Shown one piece after another: positions 34,711 to 42,522 of a stretch of 50,242 bases of DNA. The notes beneath the pieces are model-generated. The model searched no databases, was not told the DNA's origin, and saw nothing but the letters and a program-made list of their open reading frames with translations. Position numbers and translations under genes: made by a program. The stretch is from Muribaculum sp. (GTDB taxonomy: Bacteria > Bacteroidota > Bacteroidia > Bacteroidales > Muribaculaceae), in the NCBI GenBank assembly GCA_009775095.1, contig VSOZ01000022.1:1-50242 (forward strand). The letters are read 5' to 3'. Position 1 is the stretch's first letter. Every line of letters begins with the position of its first letter.

Positions 34711-34747
34711 AAAAAAAGGCCTGACCCCATCGGGTCGGCCTTTCTTG
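34711..34747 (-). terminator. ilv operon terminator
   Basis: On the minus strand GGCCGACCC-GATG-GGGTCAGGCC forms a GC-rich stem (one G bulge or mismatch) followed by TTTTTTT. It lies about 45 nt after the ilvC stop. The plus strand also ends TTTCTT, so some bidirectional activity is possible. Confidence 0.88.
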
Positions 34748-34789
34748 TAATTATTGTTGCATGACAGACTCGCGTCGATAAGGTCGTAA

Positions 34790-35833
34790 TCAGTTGTTTT
34801 CGGGACGGAGTTTGCGTACGGTAACGGCTGTCTGCCACATTTCGCTCTCGCGGAGGGCTTTGAGTTCCTCTTCAAGTTTTTCGCGATAGTCGGGCTTGGA
34901 GTTGCTGTCGATCGATATCTGGGCTTCGTTGCCGGTCTTTACGCTATTATAGAGTTTCTCGACAACTGGCTTGATGGCGTCGTGGAACGGACCCATCCAG
35001 TCGAGAGCGCCGCGCTGTGCGGTGGTCGAGCAGTTGGCGTACATCCAGTCCATTCCGTTTTTGGCGAAAAGGGGCATAAGCGACTGGGTAAGCTCCTCGA
35101 CTGTCTCGTTGAAGGCTTCGGAAGGAGTGTGGCCGTTTTCACGCAACACTTCGTACTGAGCAAGGAGAAGACCTTGTATGGCGCCCATGAGTGAGCCGCG
35201 TTCACCGGTAAGGTCGGAAGTGGCTTCGCGCTTGAATGTGGTTTCAAACAGATAGCCGGAGCCGATACCGATACCGAGGGCTATTGTGCGCTCGAGTGCG
35301 CGTCCGGTGTAGTCTTGTTCTACAGCGTAGGACGAGTTGAGGCCGCGGCCTTCGAGGAACATGGTGCGGAGCGATGTGCCCGAGCCTTTGGGTGCAACGA
35401 GTATTACGTCGATGTCTTTGGGAGGAACAACGCCTGTGCGGTCGCTCCAAGTGATGGCGAAGCCGTGAGAGAAGTAGAGAGCCTTGCCGGGAGTCAGATA
35501 CTGCTTGATTGTGGGCCATACCGACATAACGGCGGCGTCAGAAAGCAGACACATGATTATTGTGCCGCGCTTGCAGGCTTCTTCGATGCCGAAGAGTGTC
35601 TCACCCGGTACCCAGCCGTCGGCAACAGCCTTTTCGTAGGTCTTTCCGGGACGCTGGCCTACGATGACATTGAAGCCGTTATCGCGCAGGTTCATGCTCT
35701 GACCGGGGCCTTGAACGCCGTAACCGATTACAGCTATTGTTTCGTCTTTGAGTACCTCTCTCGCTTTTTCCAAAGGAAATTCTTCGCGGATGATGACATT
35801 CTCCTCAACTCCGCCAAAATTCATTTTTGCCAT
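34790..35833 (-). CDS. ilvC: ketol-acid reductoisomerase
   Basis: 347 aa NADPH- and Mg-dependent enzyme of valine/isoleucine synthesis. The Rossmann motif 'IAVIGYGVQGPGQSMNLRDNGFNV' (read as GYGVQGPGQSMNLRDNG), 'GTSLRTMFLEGRGLNSSYAV' and the metal-ligand region 'FETTFKREATSDLTGERGSLMGA' (read as EATSDLTGERGSLMGA) are visible. It is the last gene of the ilv operon, starting 5 nt after the thioesterase stop, and is followed by a strong terminator. Confidence 0.97.
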   Translation of the reverse strand: MAKMNFGGVEENVIIREEFPLEKAREVLKDETIAVIGYGVQGPGQSMNLRDNGFNVIVGQRPGKTYEKAVADGWVPGETLFGIEEACKRGTIIMCLLSDAAVMSVWPTIKQYLTPGKALYFSHGFAITWSDRTGVVPPKDIDVILVAPKGSGTSLRTMFLEGRGLNSSYAVEQDYTGRALERTIALGIGIGSGYLFETTFKREATSDLTGERGSLMGAIQGLLLAQYEVLRENGHTPSEAFNETVEELTQSLMPLFAKNGMDWMYANCSTTAQRGALDWMGPFHDAIKPVVEKLYNSVKTGNEAQISIDSNSKPDYREKLEEELKALRESEMWQTAVTVRKLRPENN

Positions 35834-35838
35834 AAAAA

Positions 35839-36621
35839 TTAAATGTTAGATGTATTGTTATTGTTGATGTTAAATTCGTGTTGTCTGAAGCTGATACGTG
35901 CGCGGGTCACGGCCTCGCCGTCAAGGTCTATCTCCGCGAGGAAAGCCTCGTCGCCGTCTTCGCGCAGAAGCAGCGCAGCTTCCTGTCCGCACTTGGCTTC
36001 GTGCATGAACGCTATGTCAAAGCGGCTTACCTGATAACGGTCGTAGAAGTCCAAGTCCCAACGGTTCTGTATCAATTCGATGTACCTGACCGTGTTTACG
36101 TGGCGGTTGAAGTCGCAGTCGCAGTAACGGAAGCGGTACATGCTTTTATATGTGGCGCTGTCGCCTATAGGCGTGAAGCGTCTTATCTTCTCCATCGGAC
36201 AGGGACGGTCGTTGACCGTGTCGCGGAGGGCGTCAAGCATTGACAGGTCGCCGCCCTGACGTCCGTTGATGTCGATAGCCATCCATATTGACCGCGCATA
36301 GCCGAGTACATTGCCGTTGCCGTCGGTAATCTCGAAGTCGCGCTCCGAGAAGTGCCGGTTGAAGCCCTCGATCCATGTGCGCAGGGAGTAGTCCTCGCTT
36401 ACGGCCGGCCATCGTTGCATCTCGATTGAGAGGCGCGACAGCACCCATGCCTTGCCGTCTTTCAGAAGACGGGCATATCCCACGCCGAGTTCGTTGGCGT
36501 GATAGGTCGCGGTCTCGATTACTCGGTTGGCAAGCAGCGTCAGTGGCATCATAGCCTGCGGATTGCATTCCGGCGCCGTAAGGGTATAGTGTTTTATGTA
36601 CTCCTTCAGAGGCTTTGGCAT
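35839..36621 (-). CDS. acyl-ACP thioesterase
   Basis: 260 aa double hot-dog protein of the FatA/FatB type. 'TLLANRVIETATYHANELGVGYARLL', 'AWVLSRLSIEMQRWPAVSEDYSLRTWIEGF' and 'YRFRYCDCDFNRHVNTVRYIELIQNRW' (including D-x-N-x-H-V-N) are typical. It hydrolyses acyl-ACP to free fatty acids. Its position between ilvN and ilvC, overlapping ilvN by 16 nt, is the order I recall from Bacteroides ilv operons. A link to branched-chain fatty acid supply is plausible but inferred. Confidence 0.88.
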   Translation of the reverse strand: MPKPLKEYIKHYTLTAPECNPQAMMPLTLLANRVIETATYHANELGVGYARLLKDGKAWVLSRLSIEMQRWPAVSEDYSLRTWIEGFNRHFSERDFEITDGNGNVLGYARSIWMAIDINGRQGGDLSMLDALRDTVNDRPCPMEKIRRFTPIGDSATYKSMYRFRYCDCDFNRHVNTVRYIELIQNRWDLDFYDRYQVSRFDIAFMHEAKCGQEAALLLREDGDEAFLAEIDLDGEAVTRARISFRQHEFNINNNNTSNI

Positions 36622-37160
36622 TGACGTGCTTTGCGACGCTCCTGCTCGTCGAGATACATGTTGAGATATTCGTGGGTATCTTTAGTGACGGCTACGCGGC
36701 CCGACCGTACAAACTGTCGGATGTCGTATTTGCGCAACTCTTCGAAGAGAGCTTCGGTCTCGTCAGAGTGGCCGGTCTTTTCGAGTACGACATACTCACG
36801 GGTTATTTCGAGGATGCGCGCATTATGGCGTCGTATTATAAGCTCTACATTCTTGTCGTCGAGCAGTTGCGGTGTGGGCACTTTGTATAGCGCCACTTCC
36901 TGATATACTATCTCGTCGTCGGTGTACAGAAATGATTTGAGCACGTCGATGCGTTTCTCGATCTGCTTGACCACGCGCTCCATCATGGGGCGGTTGCTGA
37001 AGCAGGTTATGGTGAACTTGTGTATGCCTTTGATCGATGAGGGACTCACCGACAGGCTTTCTATATTGAGGCAGCGGCGGGTGAAGATGATGGATATCTG
37101 ATTGAGCAGACCCACTTGGTTCTCGGAAAACACCGTCACTGTAAATAATTGCTCGTCCAT
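36606..37160 (-). CDS. ilvN: acetolactate synthase small subunit
   Basis: 184 aa regulatory subunit. The start at 37160 (MDEQLFTVTVFSENQVGLLNQI) begins directly with the ACT domain; the frame opens farther upstream only in the intergenic and ilvB end. ACT residues continue through 'IESLSVSPSSIKGIHKFTIT', and the C-terminal IlvN domain follows from about residue 75. It confers feedback inhibition by branched-chain amino acids on IlvB. It is 31 nt after ilvB and overlaps the thioesterase gene by 16 nt. Confidence 0.95.
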   Translation of the reverse strand: MDEQLFTVTVFSENQVGLLNQISIIFTRRCLNIESLSVSPSSIKGIHKFTITCFSNRPMMERVVKQIEKRIDVLKSFLYTDDEIVYQEVALYKVPTPQLLDDKNVELIIRRHNARILEITREYVVLEKTGHSDETEALFEELRKYDIRQFVRSGRVAVTKDTHEYLNMYLDEQERRKARQCQSL

Positions 37161-37191
37161 AGTCAGTTGTGTTGTCAGCTTGTTTTTGCGT

Positions 37192-38910
37192 TTAGTCGAT
37201 GGGGTAAGTCTCGGTGGCGTTAAGCATGATGTTGTTGACATCGGAGCCGGCCGGTGTCATGGGGAATATCATGTCGGTCTCGTCGATGTTGACATTGATC
37301 AGATATGTGCCGTCATGCTCCAGCATGCGCCGTATAGCGCCGTCAAGCTGCTCGCGTGTATCGACATTCTCGGCTCCGAAACCGTAGGCCTTGGCTATCA
37401 TCACGAAGTCGGGATTGATAAGCGGTGTCTGTGAGAAACGGTCGTTGAAGAACAGCGCCTGCCACTGACGCACGTTGCCGAGGAAGTTGTTGTTAAGCAG
37501 TATTATTTTTATGTCGGTGTTGTACTCGAGTATGGTGCCGAGCTCCTGCATGGTCATTTGCAATCCTCCGTCGCCGGTAAAGAAACATACAGTGCGTTCG
37601 GGTGCTCCCATCTTTGCTCCTATCGAGGCGGGCAGTCCGAAGCCCATTGTTCCGAGTCCCCCCGAGGTTATTATGGAGCGTGGCTCGGAATATCGCGAGT
37701 AGCGGGCTGCAAACATCTGGTTCTGGCCTACATCGGTCACTACCACGGCCTTGTGTCCGGTGGCTTCCGATACTTTGTTCACCACTTCGCCCATGGTCAT
37801 GGGACCCGACTCGGGGTATACCTCACGTTTTATGACTTTTTCATATTCGATCTGTGCGGGCTTGTCAAACCGGGCGAGCCACTCCGTACGTTTACGCGGT
37901 TCTATAAGAGGCAGCAACTTGCGCAGCACTTCGCCTGCATCGCCGTGTATGGTGGCGGTTGTGGCTATGTTTTTGTCAAATTCCGATTCGTCGATGTCGA
38001 TATGCACTATTTTGGCTTGCGGTGCGTAGGTCTTTACGTTGCCGGTGACGCGGTCGTCAAACCGCATGCCTATGGCTACAAGCAGGTCGGCTTTGTTAGT
38101 GTTTATGTTGGGGCCTATGTTGCCGTGCATTCCGAGCATGCCTTTGTATAGCGGGTGGTCTGACGGCATGGTCGACAGTCCGAGCAATGTAGCGGCCACG
38201 GGTATGTCGCCCTTTTCAGCCACGGCCGCGAGGTCGGCTTCGGCCTGTGATATCATCACTCCGTGCCCCGACAGTATCATGGGGCGGTCGGAGTTGTTGA
38301 TCATGTCGGCCACACGCCGCACGTCATCGTCGTTTATTTCGGGTCGGGGAGTATAGGAGCGAATGAAGTCGCACTTCTTATAGTCGCCGAACTCAACCAT
38401 GCCGGTCTGTGCGTCTTTTGTGAAGTCGAGTACCACCGGACCGGGGCGCCCAGTGGATGCGATGTAGAACGCACGTGCCACGGCCCAAGCTATGTCCTGA
38501 GGTCGTCTTATCTGGTAACTCCATTTTGACAGCGGCTGTGTTATGCCGACAACGTCTGTTTCCTGAAACGCGTCAAAACCGAGAAACGGAGTGGCTACCT
38601 GTCCGGTTATGACTACCATGGGGGTACTGTCCATAAGGGCGTCGCCTATGCCGGTTATGACATTGGTGGCAGCGGGTCCTGATGTTACTATGACCACACC
38701 CGGACGTCCTGTGACGCGTGCATATCCCTGTGCAGCATGCGTGGCTCCCTGTTCGTGACGTACCAACACGTGTTTCAGGCTGTCCTGATAATCATACAGC
38801 CTGTCGTATACCGGTATTATGGATCCTCCCGGATAACCGAATACGAGGTCGACTCCCTCACATATGAGAGAGCGGATCAAAGCGTCGGCACCTGATATCA
38901 TTTCTTTCAT
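37192..38910 (-). CDS. ilvB: acetolactate synthase large subunit
   Basis: 572 aa thiamine-diphosphate and FAD enzyme making acetolactate or acetohydroxybutyrate. 'VFGYPGGSIIPVYDRL', the catalytic Glu region 'VRHEQGATHAAQGYAR', the FAD-domain and ThDP motif 'GDGGLQMTMQELGTI...NNNFLGNVRQWQ' (discontinuous quote) are present. It lies 33 nt after ilvD and 31 nt before ilvN. Confidence 0.97.
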   Translation of the reverse strand: MKEMISGADALIRSLICEGVDLVFGYPGGSIIPVYDRLYDYQDSLKHVLVRHEQGATHAAQGYARVTGRPGVVIVTSGPAATNVITGIGDALMDSTPMVVITGQVATPFLGFDAFQETDVVGITQPLSKWSYQIRRPQDIAWAVARAFYIASTGRPGPVVLDFTKDAQTGMVEFGDYKKCDFIRSYTPRPEINDDDVRRVADMINNSDRPMILSGHGVMISQAEADLAAVAEKGDIPVAATLLGLSTMPSDHPLYKGMLGMHGNIGPNINTNKADLLVAIGMRFDDRVTGNVKTYAPQAKIVHIDIDESEFDKNIATTATIHGDAGEVLRKLLPLIEPRKRTEWLARFDKPAQIEYEKVIKREVYPESGPMTMGEVVNKVSEATGHKAVVVTDVGQNQMFAARYSRYSEPRSIITSGGLGTMGFGLPASIGAKMGAPERTVCFFTGDGGLQMTMQELGTILEYNTDIKIILLNNNFLGNVRQWQALFFNDRFSQTPLINPDFVMIAKAYGFGAENVDTREQLDGAIRRMLEHDGTYLINVNIDETDMIFPMTPAGSDVNNIMLNATETYPID

Positions 38911-38943
38911 ATAATAATATACTGATGTCTCTGTTGCGATTAG

Positions 38944-40773
38944 TTATTTTAATTCTCGTACTCCTCCCTTGTCGGCCGACGTTACCATAGCCGCGTATGC
39001 TTTCAAGGCTTTCGACACCTCTCTGTCGCGGCCGGTCGGTGTGAAGGCGTCTTTGCCGCGCGCTTCCTCGGAGCGACGTCGCGAAGCAAGCTCTTCGTCA
39101 GACAGAAGTACATTTATGGTGCGCAAGGGAATGTTTATGTCGATTATGTCGCCGTCGCGGACAAGTCCTATGGCTCCGCCTGCGGCCGCTTCGGGTGAAA
39201 TGTGTCCGATGGACAATCCGGAAGTACCGCCCGAGAAGCGTCCGTCGGTTATGAGCGCGCACTCTTTGCCGAGGTGTTTTGATTTTATGTAGCTTGTCGG
39301 GTAGAGCATCTCCTGCATGCCCGGGCCGCCTTTAGGCCCTTCGTGGGTTATGACCACCACGTCGCCGCTCACCACTTTGTCGCGGAGTATGCCGTCGACG
39401 GCCTCTTCCTGCGAGCGGAACACTTTGGCCGGTCCGCGGAAGTGGAATATGCTTTCATCCACACCGGCGGTCTTTACAACACATCCGTCGACTGCGATGT
39501 TGCCGCGCAATACCGCGAGGCCTCCGTCTTTCACATAGGCGTGGTCGAAGTCTCTTATGCATCCGCAGGCTCTGTCGGTGTCAAGCTCTTTATATGTGGC
39601 CGATTGTGAGCCGAGTTTAAGATTGCGGCCTCCGCCGGGAGCGCTGTGCCACAGCTGCGAGGCTTCGTCGGAGAAGTTGCGGCCTTCGATGGCATATGCC
39701 TCTATGGCCTCGCCGAGGGTCATTCCGTCGACTCGTTTTACCGAAGTGTCGACGAGGCCTTTGTCGGCCAACTGCTTCATTATCGACAATATGCCTCCGG
39801 CGCGGTTTACATCCTGTATGTGGTATGACGAGTTGGGGGCTACCTTGCACAGGACCGGAGTCGCTCTTGACAGTGCGTCAATGTCTGCCATTGTGAAGTT
39901 TACGCCGGCTTCGTTGGCTACTGCAAGCAGGTGCAATACGGTGTTGGTCGAGCCGCCCATGGCAATGTCAAGGGCCATGGCGTTCATCATGGCTTCTCGT
40001 GTGGCTATGCTTCGCGGCAGCACACTTTCGTCATCGTCATTATAGTATGCGTAGGTGTTTTTAACTATGCGTTTTGCCGCCTCGCGAAACAGCTTTTCGC
40101 GGTTTGCATGAGTGGCGAGCACGGTGCCGTTGCCCGGCAGGGCAAGTCCTATGGCCTCGTTGAGCGAGTTCATGGAGTTGGCGGTGAACATACCGGAGCA
40201 GGAGCCGCAGGTGGGACATCCTTTGCGCTCGAGCAGGGTTACGGTGTCATCGCTTACCGACGTGTCGGCCGCGTCGATCATTATGTCGATCAGGTCCAAC
40301 GCGCGCCCGTCGAGTTCTCCGGCCTCCATAGGTCCTCCCGAAACAAATATTGCGGGAATGTTGAGCCTCATTGCGGCCAGCAGCATGCCCGGCGTGACTT
40401 TGTCGCAGTTTGAGATGCATACCATAGCGTCGGCCTTGTGGGCGTTGACCATATACTCTACGGAGTCGGCTATCAGGTCGCGTGACGGCAGCGAGTAGAG
40501 CATGCCGTCGTGACCCATGGCTATACCGTCATCAATAGCTATTGTGTTGAACTCGGCTGCGAAGCATCCGAGACGTTCTATCTCTTCTTTTACTTTCTGT
40601 CCTATTTCGTGTAGGTGGGTATGGCCCGGTACAAATTGTGTGAATGAGTTTACGATGGCTATGATAGGTTTGCCTATCTGCTCGTCTTTCATTCCGTTGG
40701 CTCTCCATAATGCGCGGGCACCCGCCATACGGCGTCCCTGTGTCGATGCTGCGCTTCTAAGTTGTCTGCCCAT
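38944..40773 (-). CDS. ilvD: dihydroxy-acid dehydratase
   Basis: 609 aa iron-sulfur enzyme of the third ilv step. 'CISNCDKVTPGMLLAAMRLNIP' (first cluster Cys), 'KGCPTCGSCSGMFTANSMNSL' (read as CPTCGSCSGMFTANSMN) and 'GRFSGGTSGLSIGHISPEAA' are diagnostic. It is the first structural gene of the operon. The 5' region holds an Ile/Leu/Val-rich leader and an attenuator. Confidence 0.97.
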   Translation of the reverse strand: MGRQLRSAASTQGRRMAGARALWRANGMKDEQIGKPIIAIVNSFTQFVPGHTHLHEIGQKVKEEIERLGCFAAEFNTIAIDDGIAMGHDGMLYSLPSRDLIADSVEYMVNAHKADAMVCISNCDKVTPGMLLAAMRLNIPAIFVSGGPMEAGELDGRALDLIDIMIDAADTSVSDDTVTLLERKGCPTCGSCSGMFTANSMNSLNEAIGLALPGNGTVLATHANREKLFREAAKRIVKNTYAYYNDDDESVLPRSIATREAMMNAMALDIAMGGSTNTVLHLLAVANEAGVNFTMADIDALSRATPVLCKVAPNSSYHIQDVNRAGGILSIMKQLADKGLVDTSVKRVDGMTLGEAIEAYAIEGRNFSDEASQLWHSAPGGGRNLKLGSQSATYKELDTDRACGCIRDFDHAYVKDGGLAVLRGNIAVDGCVVKTAGVDESIFHFRGPAKVFRSQEEAVDGILRDKVVSGDVVVITHEGPKGGPGMQEMLYPTSYIKSKHLGKECALITDGRFSGGTSGLSIGHISPEAAAGGAIGLVRDGDIIDINIPLRTINVLLSDEELASRRRSEEARGKDAFTPTGRDREVSKALKAYAAMVTSADKGGVRELK

Positions 40774-40800
40774 AATTGTGATTAATCGTTATGTCACTTT

Positions 40801-40894
40801 TATTAATTAAAATGCCTCTCTGCCCGCTTGTGCGGTGGAGAGGCATCAATTTATGCTATTAATTGCCGGTCACATACAACCGATGACCCCTCCC
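40801..40894 (-). promoter_or_regulatory. ilv operon attenuator (terminator/antiterminator)
   Basis: On the minus strand ATGCCTCTC (40846-40838) pairs with GAGAGGCAT (40820-40812), a 9-bp perfect stem followed by TTTAATTAATA: the terminator. The upstream segment GGAGGGGTCAT (40893-40883), inside the last codons of the leader ORF, can pair with ATGCCTCTCC (40846-40837) in 10 pairs, one of them G-T, with one bulged T: the antiterminator. A ribosome stalled at the Ile/Leu/Val codons would leave the antiterminator exposed; one at the stop codon (40872-40870) would mask it. The pairings are seen; the mechanism is inferred. Confidence 0.82.
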
Positions 40895-40965
40895 GTATAT
40901 TTTAGGATGGAAATGACGACCGATAGTAGGACGACAATCGATAATATGCAACCTGTAGTTGTCAT
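40870..40965 (-). CDS. ilvL: ilv operon leader peptide
   Basis: 31-codon ORF. The core ILSIVVLLSVVISIL (residues 7-21) contains 12 branched-chain residues out of 15: four each of Ile, Leu and Val, the exact end products of the operon. It starts about 30 nt after an excellent promoter and ends before the attenuator hairpin that precedes ilvD. The hydrophobic stretch could also form a membrane helix, so a genuine small membrane protein is an alternative. The attenuator pairing makes a leader function more likely. Confidence 0.82.
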   Translation of the reverse strand: MTTTGCILSIVVLLSVVISILKYTGGVIGCM

Positions 40966-40995
40966 TGCTTTTTTGTTATTTGCAAGTTAGCGATG

Positions 40996-41027
40996 CAAAT
41001 TTATGACACTTTGCAATAAAAAACAAA
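40996..41027 (-). promoter_or_regulatory. ilv operon promoter (-33/-7)
   Basis: On the minus strand TTTG (41027-41024) and TAAATTTG (41003-40996) are separated by exactly 20 nt, a full Bacteroides-type match. The leader ORF begins 31 nt downstream of the -7 box. Confidence 0.82.
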
Positions 41028-41071
41028 TAATGGTGAAAGAAATTAATCAAAAAATCTGTTTCGAGGTTACA

Positions 41072-41100
41072 TTTGCTCATTTTTGTCGGAAATGAGCAAA
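41072..41100 (-). terminator. hairpin after the 41115-42068 gene
   Basis: TTTGCTCATTT and AAATGAGCAAA form an 11-bp perfect stem with a 7-nt loop, 15 nt past the stop of the repetitive-protein gene and upstream of the ilv promoter. No U-tract follows on the minus strand, so its terminator function is only likely. Confidence 0.45.
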
Positions 41101-41114
41101 AAACGGTGCTATGA

Positions 41115-42068
41115 TTACAGTCCGAAAGTCAGTGTGGTAAAGTAACGTACCTGTCCTCCGAGTGAGTATTGCGGATTGTACTGCAGCGTTATGTAACCGC
41201 GGTTGGGCGCGAACCAAGTGGCAGAGAGCGAGGCTCCGCTGTTGGTGTAGTTGACCGGTACTCCGTATGTGCCTGTAAAGGAATTGTACAAGGCGTTGTA
41301 GCGCATCATGTCGGGGTAGGAGGTCGAGTACAGAAACTCCGACCGTGCCAATCCGCCGTTGCCGTAATATAATGTGGCGTCGGGCCAGTAGTAGTTGAAC
41401 TGGTTGATGTCGCGCAGGTACACCACGTTGTTGCCGTAACCGTCTACCGTATAACCGTGGTTGATAAGATAGTCGAGTGACAGGTTAAGGGCCGTACCGA
41501 AAGTTATGCCGAGAATGGCGGCAAATGACGGAGCATGGGGACGCGGACGCCATGACGGCGGCGGAACGGGGCGGCTCCAGTGGCTCGGACGCGGACGATG
41601 AGGGCGCATGGGAGGACGCATCATCGGCGGTCTTGTATGACCGGGAGGAATGTGGCCTATGCCCGGGCGTGGCGGACGTGGTTGTTGCGGACGTCCGTAG
41701 TGCCAATTGTTGTTGGGCCTGTTCTGTACCGGACGGTTGTGCGGACGATCCTGAGGCCGGTTATGGTTGCCACTGTTGCCGGGGCGGTTTTGAGGCCTGT
41801 CCTGAGGTCTATTCTGTGGCTTGTTTTGCGGACGGTTCTGCGGCTTGTTATCTGGCCTGTTGTGATTGCCGTTATTGCCGGGGCGCTGCGGCCTGTTGTC
41901 AGGCCGGTTATGGCTGCCGTTGTTACCGGGCCGGTTCTCGGGCCGATGGGTCTGTTGAGACGAATGATTGCCTCGGTTACCGGTTGTACGGTTTTGAGCG
42001 TCAACGGGAGGAACAATCAGTGCAAGGCTCACAAATGCGATAGCCAAGAGGTGTAATATTCTTTTCAT
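41115..42068 (-). CDS. secreted protein with Asn/Arg/Pro-rich repeats
   Basis: 317 aa with a clear signal peptide (MKRILHLLAIAFVSLALIVPPVDAQ). Residues about 27-150 are low-complexity repeats of NRP, NKPQ and GNNGNHNRP units, positively charged and extended. Residues 150-185 are Pro/His/Arg-rich. Residues about 185-317 are a Tyr/Asn-rich, probably beta-stranded region ('GYTVDGYGNNVVYLRDINQFNYYWPDATLYY', read as GYGNNVVYLRDINQ). No family recognised. The basic repeats suggest contact with polyanions or the cell wall, but no function can be given. Repeat number may vary by slippage between strains. Confidence 0.72.
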   Translation of the reverse strand: MKRILHLLAIAFVSLALIVPPVDAQNRTTGNRGNHSSQQTHRPENRPGNNGSHNRPDNRPQRPGNNGNHNRPDNKPQNRPQNKPQNRPQDRPQNRPGNSGNHNRPQDRPHNRPVQNRPNNNWHYGRPQQPRPPRPGIGHIPPGHTRPPMMRPPMRPHRPRPSHWSRPVPPPSWRPRPHAPSFAAILGITFGTALNLSLDYLINHGYTVDGYGNNVVYLRDINQFNYYWPDATLYYGNGGLARSEFLYSTSYPDMMRYNALYNSFTGTYGVPVNYTNSGASLSATWFAPNRGYITLQYNPQYSLGGQVRYFTTLTFGL

Positions 42069-42199
42069 AACAATCTACTTTTATAAGTTTAGATGTCGGC
42101 GCCGTCCGAAAGTTTAATTTTATACGGTGACATGCCTTTTGTATAACAACGTTATGGATGTAATTGTGCAATATTAGCTTATTTTATTGATATATTCGT

Positions 42200-42207
42200 T
42201 ATCTTTG
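42200..42207 (+). promoter_or_regulatory. -7 promoter box of the RyR-channel operon
   Basis: TATCTTTG fits TAnnTTTG and precedes the ATG at 42229 by 21 nt. No clear -33 element. Confidence 0.6.
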
Positions 42208-42228
42208 TGAAAAATAATAAACCTAATC

Positions 42229-42522
42229 ATGACAAAACCTTACATTCCACAACCTATATCGACCGATGATGTAGTGCTGTCGCCCGAACTTCTTGAACTT
42301 TCCGAGTCAATAGCCCGCAACGTACATGAAGTATGGGCGCAAGGACGCATGGACGACGGATGGACTTACGGTGAAAACCGCGATGACGTGAATAAAAAGC
42401 ATCCCGGTCTTGTGCCTTACGAGCAGCTGACCGAAGGCGAGAAGGACTATGACCGCAATACGGCGGTGGAGACTCTGAAGCTGGTTACAAAACTCGGTTT
42501 TACCATAGAACGTAAATCATGA
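42229..42522 (+). CDS. RyR domain protein
   Basis: 97 aa consisting of a single RyR domain. Residues about 28-92 show 'ARNVHEVWAQGRMDDGWTYG', 'RDDVNKKHPGLVPYEQLTE', 'EKDYDRNTAVETLKLVTKLGF', the family pattern W-x-x-x-R-x-x-x-G-W-x-Y-G then DYDRxTAxxTLK. RyR domains are known from ryanodine receptors and from many bacterial proteins; their ligand in bacteria has been proposed to be nucleotide-like. The stop overlaps the start of the channel gene (ATGA), so this protein is probably produced with and acts on the channel. Confidence 0.85.
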   Translation: MTKPYIPQPISTDDVVLSPELLELSESIARNVHEVWAQGRMDDGWTYGENRDDVNKKHPGLVPYEQLTEGEKDYDRNTAVETLKLVTKLGFTIERKS

